From Hyaloscypha bicolor E (lineage: Eukaryota; Ascomycota; Leotiomycetes; Helotiales; Hyaloscyphaceae): 64,000 nt of DNA. Location: NCBI RefSeq assembly GCF_002865645.1, contig NW_020194684.1, forward strand, positions 1,147,308 to 1,211,307, read 5' to 3'. Of this stretch, positions 1 through 9,536 are shown in pieces. The translations under genes and the position numbers were made by a program. The notes under the pieces were generated by a model, which searched no databases, was not told the origin of the DNA, and worked only from the letters and a program-made list of their open reading frames with translations. Numbering within the stretch: the first letter of the stretch is position 1; each line of letters begins with the position of its first letter.

Positions 1-1250
1 GGCACTTTCCTTATATAGTAATTCTTTTAGCCAAATATATTAAGGCAAATATATTAGTTTATATAAAACTATAATATTTATAAAAGAAATAAAGTATAGA
101 AGAACTACTATTAAGGGTTTCTAAAGCCCCTTTTTATCCCTAGTCGGATCTAATAAGAGATCTCAATTAATTTTATAGTAAAACTTCTATTAAATAAAGA
201 ATATATTAATATAATAGCTATTATAGACTACCTAGAAAAAGAAATAATATTTGAAGCTATAATAGATATTATAGTAGAGATAGTAGTAAAGTAATTTATA
301 AAAATCTACTATTATTAATATAGGCTTTTAAGCGCTATAATATTTAACTAAGAGAAGTAGTTTATAGAAATACTATAGGCAAGAGTATATAAACTACTAG
401 AAATTACTTAATAATTATTTATAGTATATTATCTCGAAATAAACAAGTCTATAAAAAGAATAAATTAGATAATTGAGACTTTTTTCTATACTTTTATAAA
501 CTATAATTAAGTAAACTAGATAATCCTTTTACTATATATTAAACTAGTAATTAATAACCGGAATACTACTTCTATAAGAGTTAGCTCCTTTTTTCTATTT
601 TATAAATACTATATTAAGCCAGTCTAGCTTTAGAATAAAGTTAGTAAAAAAGATAGAAAAGTATTATCTATTTAGATAATAGATAATATTATATATAAGC
701 TCTATAATATATAAGAATATATATAAGCCGTAATAGTAATAGCTTAATAGCTCTAAGAAGAAGTAGTAAACCGGAAGAGAGATTAGGCCCCGGAAGTTAA
801 AATTAAGAATAAAGTCTGGCTTAATCTCTAGAATATTCGAATAAATAGGCTAACTAAAAAGCTTAATATAAAGTATATTAAGTATATAGTAGTCGAGATA
901 GTAGAAAGCTATAGTTTTCAGCTCAATATTTCTCTAGAAATATAGAATATATTTTATAGTAAGCTTCTTTAGCTAGCTATAATAAACCTGTTATTAAGCT
1001 AGTCCCAAAATAATTTATAGCTATAATTATAACTTATAAGTAATAAAGACAAGTATAAAATCGAACGGATTCTTAATAAGAGATATATAAGATATAGTTA
1101 GGGGCTTTTAAAGAAGCTACTTATAAAATAGAAGAGATATATATACTTTATATAAGAACTATATTATATACTTAAGGAGATAATAGTATTAGAAGCTTAG
1201 AAAGAGGTTATTTAGCGAAAAGAAGTTTTGCCTATATATTTATAGAACCG
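1..1250 (+). pseudogene. Ty3/Gypsy (chromovirus) pol 3' end: integrase C-terminus and chromodomain, RIP-decayed
   Basis: This is the tail of a retrotransposon polyprotein whose integrase would insert element cDNA and whose chromodomain would direct it to chromatin. Reading through TAG/TAA stops, bases about 800-930 give the post-integrase GPY/F-like segment (NKVWLNLQNIR, then KLNIKYIKYIVVEIVESYSF), which matches the usual KVWLxxxNIRTxRPSKKLxxKxxGPF pattern. Bases about 1057-1200 give a chromodomain (YKIERILNKR, then LLKKLLIK-stop-KRYIY, where the family has a Trp at the stop). Upstream, an NNSKNTTTRVSSFFLLY-like stretch near 550-600 matches the integrase AYNxxxxxxTGxSPF region. No frame is open for long. 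Protease, reverse transcriptase and RNase H would lie left of the window. All stops fit C-to-T or G-to-A change, so I infer RIP. The family call is firm; the exact end is approximate. Confidence 0.75.
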
Positions 1251-2689
1251 GTATCTATAAATAAGAAGAAGAGTAATATAATAGATTAAGACCCGATTTA
1301 TATATTTGGCTAGAAGCCTTTATTAAATTATATAATAAAGGCCGGGGCTTTTATTATATAATATATTTCTATAGATTAATAGAATAATTATATATTATTT
1401 AGGAAGCTTAAATATTTTAGGAAATATAGTTCTGCTTCTCTCTGTTTTTCTTTTTCTTTTTTCTTTAAAGAATTCTATTTAGTTAATCGAATTACTAGTT
1501 TTCTTTATACTAAAGCCTGACTTATAATAAAATCTCCTAATTAATAGTATTTAGGAAATCGTTTAGTAATATTATTTCAAGCTCTTAATTAATTAATTAA
1601 GTATAGCAGGCTAAAAAAATATTCTTATTATTTAGATAAGAGATACTATTTCTTTTATTACCTCTAGTTTCCTGCAGAATACTATACTACTATTAATAAT
1701 AATTAAATAGTTCCCTAATTTACTAAGCTAATATCTTTCTATTATTAAAGTAATAATTACTAGAAGCTACTAAAAGTAATATATTAACCCTTTTAAGTTA
1801 ATATTATTCTAGCTTTATAAGCTATTAGATATATTACTAGAGTAAGTATAAATTAGTAATTATATATAAAGTATATAGTTCTTTAATTTGAGTTAGCTTA
1901 ATATTTATATTATTAAGGACTTCTTAATAAGTTATTTGTATATTTAGAGCTTTATTATCTTTATAAGCGGTTCTAATAAAGGTATTTAAAAGTAGTTTAT
2001 TAGTTTTATTATCTTTATCTTTAAGCCTTTACTTTTCCCTTAATTATATATTTCTAGAGATATTAATTAGCCTCCTAATAATATCGAATTATAGCTTCTT
2101 TTATTTAAAAAATAATATAATTATAGGGGTTTTAAGCCTATTAGATTACTCTATAGCTTGAGTATTTTTTGTCCTCTAGTTATATATATATATTTATTAA
2201 GTTCTTAATAGCTTTACTAATTCCTTTATTAATTTAAAGTTATATAAGTCTCTAGAAGCTAGAAATAGTCTTAGTATACTTATATTATAATATAAAAATA
2301 AGAAAATGAGATAAAACTTACTAGTTTATTCTATAAGTCACTAATCTTACTATATAACTAAAGGCTTCTCTAAAATAATCGTCTTATTACTACTAATAAA
2401 AAGCTTCTACTAAACCCAAAAAAGCATTAAATCTTTAAACTCTACTTTATTACTTAGTTTAATATCTGAATTATTAGAATTATCCTCTATATTAGAGGGT
2501 TTCCCATATCATTTATTAATAGTTACTTGAAATATAGCTTTTTTAGCTAGAATAAAAACTATAATTGAATTAAGAGTTAAATTAGCTTGCTTGCGCTTCT
2601 AAAGGCTTATAGAGATAGCTATTAGAAGTATTCAAAAAGGGCACTTGATTGGGTTTGTGGTTATTGAGATATTAATATAATTATAGAAG
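1251..2689. other. RIP-mutated AT-rich DNA, no recognisable gene
   Basis: Follows the Gypsy chromodomain and probably holds the remaining 3' part of that element or other mutated repeat DNA. A pyrimidine-rich tract on the + strand lies at about 1432-1468. No open frame or recognisable protein motif was found on either strand. Confidence 0.5.
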
Positions 2690-2880
2690 AGCAGTTAACT
2701 TAGGGGGGCAGTCACGTGACAACCAAAGTAAAAAAACAACTATATAAAACGCAAATATATTTGCTCGCTTAATTACGTGCATTATAACTTCCTTAATAAT
2801 AAAGATAATATAATTTTGAGAACATAGAATTAATCCCTAGGGTATATAGTATAGTTTTAATTAATACGATTTATATTAAT
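2690..2880 (+). promoter_or_regulatory. LTR-like regulatory block: E-box palindrome, TATA box, poly(A)-like signal
   Basis: The stretch holds the perfect palindrome GTCACGTGAC (2711-2720), a TATA-like TATATAAAAC (2741-2750) and an AATAAAG (2797-2803) in a short span, and it sits where mutated DNA meets the unmutated island at about 2881. That order (promoter, then polyadenylation signal) is typical of an LTR, and the position would suit the 3' LTR of the Gypsy element to its left. No matching 5' copy is in the window, and LTR ends and target duplications could not be defined. It could equally be unrelated regulatory sequence. Confidence 0.25.
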
Positions 2881-3784
2881 TAGGATTGTGGTGGGGGGGT
2901 TTTTTTTTTGTCGCTTTTGGATCGGACCGACTGTAAGAGGCACCTATCGGCAGCGTCCGAGAGACTAAATTAGGAGTCTGTGACGTGCTAGAGGTTTTTT
3001 CCGCCAACGGGAGAGGGCTATTTTCTTGAAATGGCGTAATGTTTGCAGCGGTTTGGCAATGAGCACAGGGTCAGGGGGGATGGTGGGCTGCCAAGATTGA
3101 AGGAATTGTCAAACGCTGGTGAAGCAGATCAGCGACAAGAACAGGGAGATCTTGGGAGCTGCAGTGTTCTCTTTAGCGAGCGTCACAGAAGAATTAAGCG
3201 AGTCGATGATCGAAGGGCTCCCAACGGCGTTTGCCATTGGCGTGCTGAAGCAATATCTCGGAATTTCCCCGAGGCAGATCCAATCCCTATTGTCGGTTGA
3301 ATTTTTGAGCATTTCATTCCTTTTTCACATTTTCGAAGAATTCTGGACCCCATCCGCTGTGACACCCGGCGGTCCATCGGCTTTAGCTTGAGTTGATCAA
3401 GCGGACCTGCGAATATGAACATCCACAGCGTAACAGCACTCATCGAATATGGCCGGAATGCCCGTCGATTGCTTGAGCTTACCTAATTGGAAGTTTGTTG
3501 ACGACAGCCAGCCTTTCGGACTATTCCGGTGCTTGATGTCATACGAGGGCGCGAATTGTCACGGAGGACACAAAGACAAAGCGATGAAGCGAGAAGCCCT
3601 GCATCCAGAATTGCGGGCACAAACTTTACTCGTCGGAGGACTCCCCCTTCTCCCCAGACTCGAAACTGTCTAAGCAGTCTGCAAAAGTCAGCCGAGTGAC
3701 TGGCTATCGCAGCATCCCGACATGTTGACTATTTGCGTAATATCGTAGCTATTCTTGCCGAGCAGTCGCTGCTCTTACAGGGGC
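2881..3784. other. Unmutated island left of the DNA transposon; possible gene fragment
   Basis: Balanced base composition with normal CpA/TpG, unlike both sides. It begins with a G7T10 run near 2892-2908. A 90-codon frame at 3119-3391 (+) reads as a plausible mixed hydrophobic/polar protein segment (IEGLPTAFAIGVLKQYLGIS), and a 74-codon frame lies at 3449-3673 (+). I recognise neither. Either could be an exon of a gene cut by the insertion at 3785, or chance. Confidence 0.35.
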
Positions 3785-3789
3785 TGGAG

Positions 3790-3820
3790 TACGGTTGACC
3801 GTAGCGACCAAAAGGCTCAA
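3790..3820 (+). repeat. Left terminal inverted repeat of the integrase-core transposon
   Basis: From 3793 the 28 bases up to the GGCTCAA at 3814-3820 match the reverse complement of 9300-9327 with one mismatch (G/A at 3801). The outermost three bases are TAC here and TCT at the other end. TGGAG lies immediately outside. Confidence 0.8.
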
Positions 3821-3933
3821 AGGCTTTTTCCGCGAAATCGAATTTTTGGAAAATCGCATTTTTGACCTACCACATACTATTTACTTTAATTATTCCACTT
3901 TCAACATATCGCACACATTGCGCAGTACTAAAA

Positions 3934-5250
3934 ATGCCTCCAAAGATTGATCTTGAGCCTTATAAAGATGAGATTCTTAGTTGGGTCTCTGAGAAGCACA
4001 CGATCCCTGAGATTTTAAGTAAAATAAGAGGAATTCTACGGGTTAAATATAGCCTAAATACACTCAAACAAGCTCTCTCTAATTAGGGTATATTGCGCAA
4101 TAGGAAGAATAGGTCTCCTGAGGTTAAGAGGATCAAACTACATATTTCTGAGTTATTTGCGGGCAATTATAATAATAATATAATTCTCTAAGCACTTTTA
4201 ATTAAGGGGATGCCCCTCTACCGCCGACAGCTTGCGCAATATAGGCTAGATCTTAGTCTTATTCGGAGGATAATAATAGAGGAGAGGAAGCAGAAGTACT
4301 AATAGCTTATAGGTATCGTGCGAGAGGAGCTAGACTATGGGGGGATTAAAGGCTATAGAGCAGGCTTGATTAAAACATACTTCCGTTAAATAGAGGTTAC
4401 TACCCCTCGCTAATTAATTTATAATATTATTAAGGGCCTAGATAGTAAGGGCTATAAGCGTCATACAAATGATATATAGCGTAAGAAGCAAGAGATAGTA
4501 GTTAAAGGCCCGGATTAGAGGTAGTCTCTTAATTAGTATAATAAGCTAGCTCTATAGGGCTTCCAAATCTATACTACTATTAATATTTATTCTCGCAATA
4601 TTATCTGGTGCTATATAGGCATTTCTAATTATATGGCATATAGTATACTTGGCCAGTTTCTTTAGGTACTCAGAAAGCTTAGCTATTACCCCCGAGTAAT
4701 TTCCTCTAATAAAGGAGGAGAGGTCCCTTTTATTACTAAAGTCTAATACGCTCTTTCTTATATAATAATACTAATTCTTCCTTTTGAGAAGGTCTATTAC
4801 TTTGGGACTAATTCAAAGAATTAAAGAATCGAGTCTTAGTAAAGTTAACTTGAGAAATTCCGGCTATATTACTAGTATATTTATATTTATATCTATTTAT
4901 ATAATTCTTTTACTTGGGCTAATCTAGTATAGGACTTTTTTCAAGCCCTTATAATAGCTAGGGACTTTAATAGTACTCTTACGGACCGAATTACTATACT
5001 AGCTATTTATATACCTATTATATAATATATTATAGTATTATATATAGATATATGAAATTACTACTAGATCCGGAAAGATCTAAAGAGGAAATATTATATA
5101 GTAGGTATTCCTGTATTCCTATATAAGTATATAGCTATTAAGTAATATAGGCTTCTGGTAAATAAGGGGCTCTTAGCTAAACTAGAGTAAGATTATACTA
5201 ATTAGAATAAGTTATTTCTATAGTCTCTTTCTTCTAATATAGGCAGTAGC
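3934..5250 (+). pseudogene. Integrase-core (rve-like DDE) transposase, RIP-decayed
   Basis: The product would cut and join transposon ends in the nucleus. Start chosen at the ATG at 3934 (AAAATGCC), opening MPPKIDLEPYKDEILSWVSE, which resembles the N-terminal helix-turn-helix of fungal integrase-core proteins. The frame is open for about 50 codons and then broken by TAG/TAA, but stays in register. Around 4540-4620 it reads GFQIYTT-IN-IYSRNIIWCYIG (first catalytic Asp region, Asp now Asn). Around 4690-4720 it reads YYPRVISSNKGGEVPF (second Asp now Asn). Around 4800-4845 it reads N-stop-RIES-stop-stop-SQL, which keeps the catalytic Glu of the family's QRIESWW-type motif. About 440 codons, a normal length. 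The Asp-to-Asn changes are G-to-A, as RIP predicts, and leave the enzyme inactive. I am confident of the fold, less so of the superfamily. Confidence 0.75.
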
Positions 5251-5399
5251 TAGTCCTATAGCTTAACTCAGGGCATTATATAATACTTATTTAAATAAAC
5301 AAACCCAGTCCTAACCGTTTCTTACCGCTAGTTCCTTTCCTTAGCTCTAGGGCCCCTTAATTAACTAAACTACAAATATATCTTAGTTTACTAATATTA

Positions 5400-8100
5400 T
5401 TACTTATAAATATTAATAAATACTTACTATATAATACCTTAATATAGTGCAAATTATAGCTTACAAATATTAGAATTAATTCTTTAAGCCTTATAAAAGA
5501 ATCCAGTAAACCGGACGGTTTCAGGCTCTATATTAAGGCATACTATTACCTTTGGCTTACTATATGGCACTATATTAGTAATAGAAACTCAAACCCACGG
5601 CTAGAACTTGTCCCAAAGATTAAAATTAGAACTAAAGAGATATAGCGTAACGGATCTCGCCTTAGGCAGCTAATCTTAAAGAACTGGAAGTTTATAGAGG
5701 CTATATAATCCTAATAAAGAGAGATAGAAGGAATAGATATTAGTAAAAAAGGGATTTTAAGCAAGTTAGATAAGGGAGAGTAGGATAAGAAGTAACTAGA
5801 TAAGAGGGTCTTATTAGAGCAGATAGCCCAGAAAAAGAAGTAAGTCTTTACTTTAAGACCTTACTATATCTCTACCTTAATTATATAATATACTTATAAT
5901 TATATCTTCTTCCTTCTCTTACTCTAAGATATCTCTAGAAGAAACTTTTCTAGGTTCTCTCCCTTAATGCCTTATATATAGGAATACTCTTAATAAGCCT
6001 GGCCAGATTATATATAAGTAATATAGTACAGAAATTACCTATTTACGCAGCCCCTCCTTAGTTAATCTTATAGCGTTCTCTCCTATACTTAAGAGTATAG
6101 AGAAGACTACTATTAAGATTCTAGATAGTAATACAGAGTTCCCTACTAGTAACTCCTATTATACGGCCTCCTTTTCTTCTCTTCTATTACTTAATAAGCT
6201 CTTTACTAAGTTTTATAAAGCCCGGGCCAGGCCTAAGCAAGAAGAAGGAGAGGAGGCTGAATTCCTTCTCCCTTTATTATATGATATATGGGCTACTAAA
6301 CCTCGCCCAAATTACCCCGGTTAGCTTGAGCTAAGGCCTAGACCCTCTAGAGCGAGCAAGTCTAGCTTACTTCCCCCTATATTAGCTATCTAATTATAAA
6401 GGCCAAGAACTATCCCTTATATAATAATTATAGCTAGTTTACACCAAGCTTTAGCGGCTGCTACTACTAAAAAAGAGCAGAAACGTCCGAATACTAGCTC
6501 TTTTACTCTCTCTTATTATCCTTAATCCCAAATAGGTAAATTAAAGTTTGGGTCTTAATAGGAGATTATATAGCTAGCTTTCTTTAAAGTCCAAAAGTAT
6601 TATATCTAGTCCTCTAATAAAGAGCTTAATTTTTTTTTTTTTATATCTTTCCAATTCCGTATTCTTAGTATATATATACCCTCCTTTTCCAGGAATTATA
6701 TAATACTTATACTAGCTTAGGGAGTAATATTAAATATAAGGTTTTTAAAACAAATTCCTTAAAACTTAAGGATTAGGGAAATAACCCGATATAAGCCTTT
6801 ATAGTTAATAAGCTTATAACTAGCATTTTAAGTAGAAGATATAGTTAAGTATATAGTTATATAAAGAAGCTAGTCCTCTAGACTAGAGAGTATAAGACCT
6901 AGATAGCTATAGCTTAGAAAGACGGAGATAATCCCTTTTCGCGAGACCTAGAAGAACTATTTCCTGGAGAGATTTATATAATAGGGGATCTTTTACCCTA
7001 TCTGGCTATATTAGTTTAAAAGGATATCTATAAGTTTTAAGCTTATTTAATTCTATTTATAGAGAATAAAGACTTTACTTAAAAGAGCCTTTAATAATAT
7101 TAGAAGAGATATAAGGCTATACTTATATTACCTAAGCTAGCTAAGCTACTATATAGTAGAGAGAAGAAGCTATTTCCCTTATTTCCCTCTTTAACTCTTT
7201 CTTTAATAGGGAATACCTCTCCTTAGCTAGAAGCTATTAAAAAGGAAAAGGGTCCGGTCTTTTTAAGCTATACCTTATTATATAATTAATTAGGCCGGGA
7301 AGTAAGTTCTTTTACCTAATTATTTCTTATTTTTTAACTAAACTTTATTCCTAGCCTACTAAAGTAACTAAAGCCAAGCGTGTAAAAATCGAGCCTACTA
7401 TTAAAGTAGAGCCCTCTAAGCCTCATCTAAGACCTGTAGTATATTATATAATATCTACTTAATAAGTATATACTAAAACCTCTTTTAGATACCTTTTTCT
7501 TCTAGTTAAGCCTCAGGCCCCTTAAAGGAAGCTACTCCTCTTCCTTTATAATCTATATCCCCTAAATCCCTAGAGACTTATTATTAATATATAAATTAGT
7601 AATCTATAATCCTTAAGTATAAAGAGATAGTTAGTAAGTATAAAAGTATATTCCTTACTAAGCTCTAAGAGCTTCAAGAGCTTAAGAACTTTATAGCGAG
7701 AAGTAAGATCTAGAGCTTAGTAAATAATGCTTTTAAGAAAAGGGGGAGCTTAAGTAATTATATATAGAAGAAAGTATAATCTGTCTTAGATCCAGAAAAA
7801 TAAGCTAAAAAGCAAGCTAAGCCAGATTATACTTATAGTAAGGAGGAAGACAGAGGCTAGGAAAGTAAAGAATAAGCTCTAGCTATAAGAGAGATAGAGG
7901 AGGTTATTTCACTTACTTAAAGTATATTATATAGTAAAAGAATTAGAAAGATATTTACTAGAAAGACTAAATAGATTAAGTCTAAAAATAGAAAGAAAGA
8001 AGGAAGGAATCTGAGAAAATAGGGCTTCTTAGCTAGCTTGGTTTAATATTAGAAGATTTTATACTTATTATATAATACTTGGGTCTAGATTAGAATCTCT
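5400..8100 (+). pseudogene. Second transposon gene, unknown function, RIP-decayed
   Basis: Downstream of the integrase-core gene on the same strand, several long stretches read as protein when RIP-type stops are ignored. About 5500-5880 gives a basic/Gln-rich part (LRQLILKNWKFIEAI, then charged helix). About 6050-6450 has an acidic patch (KQEEGEEAEFLL) followed by a Pro/Arg-rich part. About 6780-7300 contains NPFSRDLEELFPGEIYIIGD. About 7600-8010 gives a Lys/Glu-rich, probably coiled-coil tail. Frame changes between segments may be indels or introns, so this could be more than one gene. I recognise no domain. Its place between the transposase and the right TIR suggests an accessory protein of the element, but it could also be captured cargo. 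Confidence 0.4.
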
Positions 8101-8259
8101 TTCTCTTAGTTTTTAGGTATTATATAAAAGAAATTGTAATTATAAGTAAAATTAAAAGAGAGCAAATATTAAGAGCTTAATATAATCTATTAAATATTGC
8201 GTAAAAGCCAGGCAATTATATAATATAAAGAGAGCAAATAGCCCTATCTACTTATATAA

Positions 8260-8838
8260 ATTAGAAGCCAAGAACTTGCTGGCTAGAGTAAAGTTCAGGC
8301 TTTAAAACCCGTTTATTTCGTGTAATTTTAGGGGATTTGGGCTTTCCTCTAGAACCTCCCTCTCCTCTATTATTATTAATATCTCGTATAGTATACTGGG
8401 TCGCATAACTATAACAAATATAGTTACTATATGCCCTATGCCATTCTCTACCAGGAACCCTCAAATACTTCATAAATATGCCTTGACCCTTGTTATAAGT
8501 AGTATAAGGAGTTTGAGTATTAACTTGGCCACTATATTACTTAGTATAGATTATATAAACTCAGGAGAAGTAACTTATACTTATTAAGTCAAGATTGCAT
8601 TAATAACCTTAGAGAGAAGTAGGGCATTAAAGGTACCAGAAGTATAGAGACCCTTAATTGCAATATCTGAGGGTTCTGGATTATTAATATTAAAGATACG
8701 CTTTTGCTAAGGGCTGCTATTAATAACTAAGGACTAGAGCTTATTCCCTCTCATATAAAGGAAGTACTGAGCCTGAGCATTATTGGAGGGGTCCACACGA
8801 GTTCAGACAACGAGATCCTATTGAGCTTGGGCTGCCAT
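8260..8838 (-). pseudogene. Third transposon gene on the opposite strand, unknown, partly RIP-decayed
   Basis: Starts at an ATG at 8838-8836 (MAAQAQ) and reads in one frame through stops that restore to Trp/Gln, including TRVDPSNNAQAQYFLYMRG and EPSDIAIKGLYTSGTFNALL. It then shifts frame near 8480, where an open stretch of 70 codons (8473-8261) continues MKYLRVPGREWHRAYSNYIC and ends with a basic KPKSPKITRNKRVLKPE tail at a TAA. The frame change could be an intron or an indel. It has fewer stops than the neighbouring transposon genes, and its start lies just inside the subterminal repeats, pointing away from the right TIR. No known domain recognised. Confidence 0.45.
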
Positions 8839-8839
8839 T

Positions 8840-8960
8840 ATATATATATGAAGTAGTGTATATAAAGTAATATATATAAAGTATTATATGTGAGGTGTGT
8901 GTGAGGAGAGAGTGTATATATGTGTGTGAGGAAGTTGGAGGGAGGGCTAGGAGCTGAGGG
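8840..8960 (-). promoter_or_regulatory. Pyrimidine-rich putative promoter of the opposite-strand transposon gene
   Basis: On the minus strand this is a CT- and CA-rich tract (about 8885-8960) followed by an AT-rich, TATA-like stretch and then the ATG at 8838. That order is common in fungal promoters. It lies between the gene and the 83-bp repeats. No specific factor site can be named. Confidence 0.3.
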
Positions 8961-9033
8961 CCTATTTTATAGATATCTAGGGCTAAAAATGACTCAAATG
9001 GGAGCCTGAATAATTCAAATTAAGCTGTAAATC

Positions 9034-9276
9034 AAGCTGTGAATCATGCAGTTGTTTGGTATAGTTCAGACGATACGGGCAAAATAATTAGCTAGGGCCT
9101 TAGAAATAGGGCCATAAAGCTGTGAATCATATAGTTATTTAGTATAGTTCAGACTATAGGGCTAAAATAATTGGCTAGGGCCTTAGAAATAGTCATGTGA
9201 AGCTGTGAATCATATAGTTATTTAGTATAGTTCAGATGATGGGGTCAAAATAATTAGCTATGGCCTTAGGAATATG
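9034..9276 (+). repeat. Three tandem 83-bp subterminal repeats
   Basis: Units begin with AAGCTGTGAATCAT at 9034, 9117 and 9200, exactly 83 bases apart. Each contains TTTGGTATAGTTCAGA or its A-for-G version, followed by the GGCCTTAG motif. Copies 2 and 3 carry A where copy 1 has G or C (ATAGTTATTTAG for GCAGTTGTTTGG), a RIP-type gradient. The last copy is cut short by a small ATGGCGAAA duplication just inside the right TIR. Arrays in this position often bind the transposase; that role is inferred. Confidence 0.8.
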
Positions 9277-9299
9277 GCGAAAATGGCGAAAATCAGGCA

Positions 9300-9330
9300 T
9301 TGAGCCTTTTGGTCGCTATGGTCAACCAGA
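9300..9330 (-). repeat. Right terminal inverted repeat of the integrase-core transposon
   Basis: TTGAGCCTTTTGGTCGCTA continuing to GGTCAACC at 9320-9327 is the inverted copy of 3793-3820 with one mismatch. AGA and then the TGGAG duplication (9331-9335) follow. This end lies 207 bp upstream of the HET start codon. Confidence 0.8.
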
Positions 9331-9335
9331 TGGAG

Positions 9336-9536
9336 GGCAAGCCACAGCTGAGCAGAGCGGCGATATTCACTAACCGCATTCGAAGCGAAGTTGGTCAAAA
9401 TTTTCGTCGTGGAATGTCAACTATCTACTCTTATCGTTTTCCCGACTACACCAATCAATCTTCCACCCTCGATCCCGAATATTTCACAAGACAGCCCTGC
9501 TACTAGCAAGTTAAATCTCTCTCTCCGTGCTTTCAA
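9336..9536 (+). promoter_or_regulatory. 5' region of the HET gene, truncated by the transposon end
   Basis: Only about 200 bp of native sequence separate the transposon from the HET start, so any promoter further upstream is replaced by transposon DNA. A short pyrimidine-rich stretch (CTCTCTCTCCGTGCTTTC) precedes the start codon. Upstream ATGs at 9300 (within the TIR) and 9391 open short frames (68 and 78 codons); the second overlaps the HET start in another frame. They would act as upstream ORFs if transcription begins before them. No clear TATA box seen. Confidence 0.4.

Larger units (their letters stand above)
3785..9335 (+). mobile_element. TIR DNA transposon of about 5.5 kb with integrase-core transposase, RIP-decayed
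   Basis: The block is bounded by near-identical terminal inverted repeats. The left end reads GGTTGACCGTAGCGACCA from 3793; the reverse complement of the right end reads GGTTGACCATAGCGACCA ending at 9327. Three less-conserved bases flank each, and the pentamer TGGAG then occurs on both outer sides (3785-3789 and 9331-9335), the expected target duplication. Inside are a decayed DDE integrase-core gene (3934-5250, +), a second decayed gene (about 5400-8100, +), a third on the opposite strand (8838 to 8260) and three 83-bp tandem repeats next to the right TIR. The interior is heavily RIP-mutated while both flanks are not, so the boundary is sharp. A 5-bp TSD with an rve-like integrase is more like integrase-derived transposons (the Ginger type, for example) than pogo or hAT. 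Classification is inference. Confidence 0.8.

Noticed and set aside
3043..3443. Other short frames at 3043-3300 (+), 3109-3312 (-) and 3183-3443 (-)
   Set aside because: They overlap the more plausible 3119-3391 frame, have no recognisable composition or motif, and lie in an island too short to judge.
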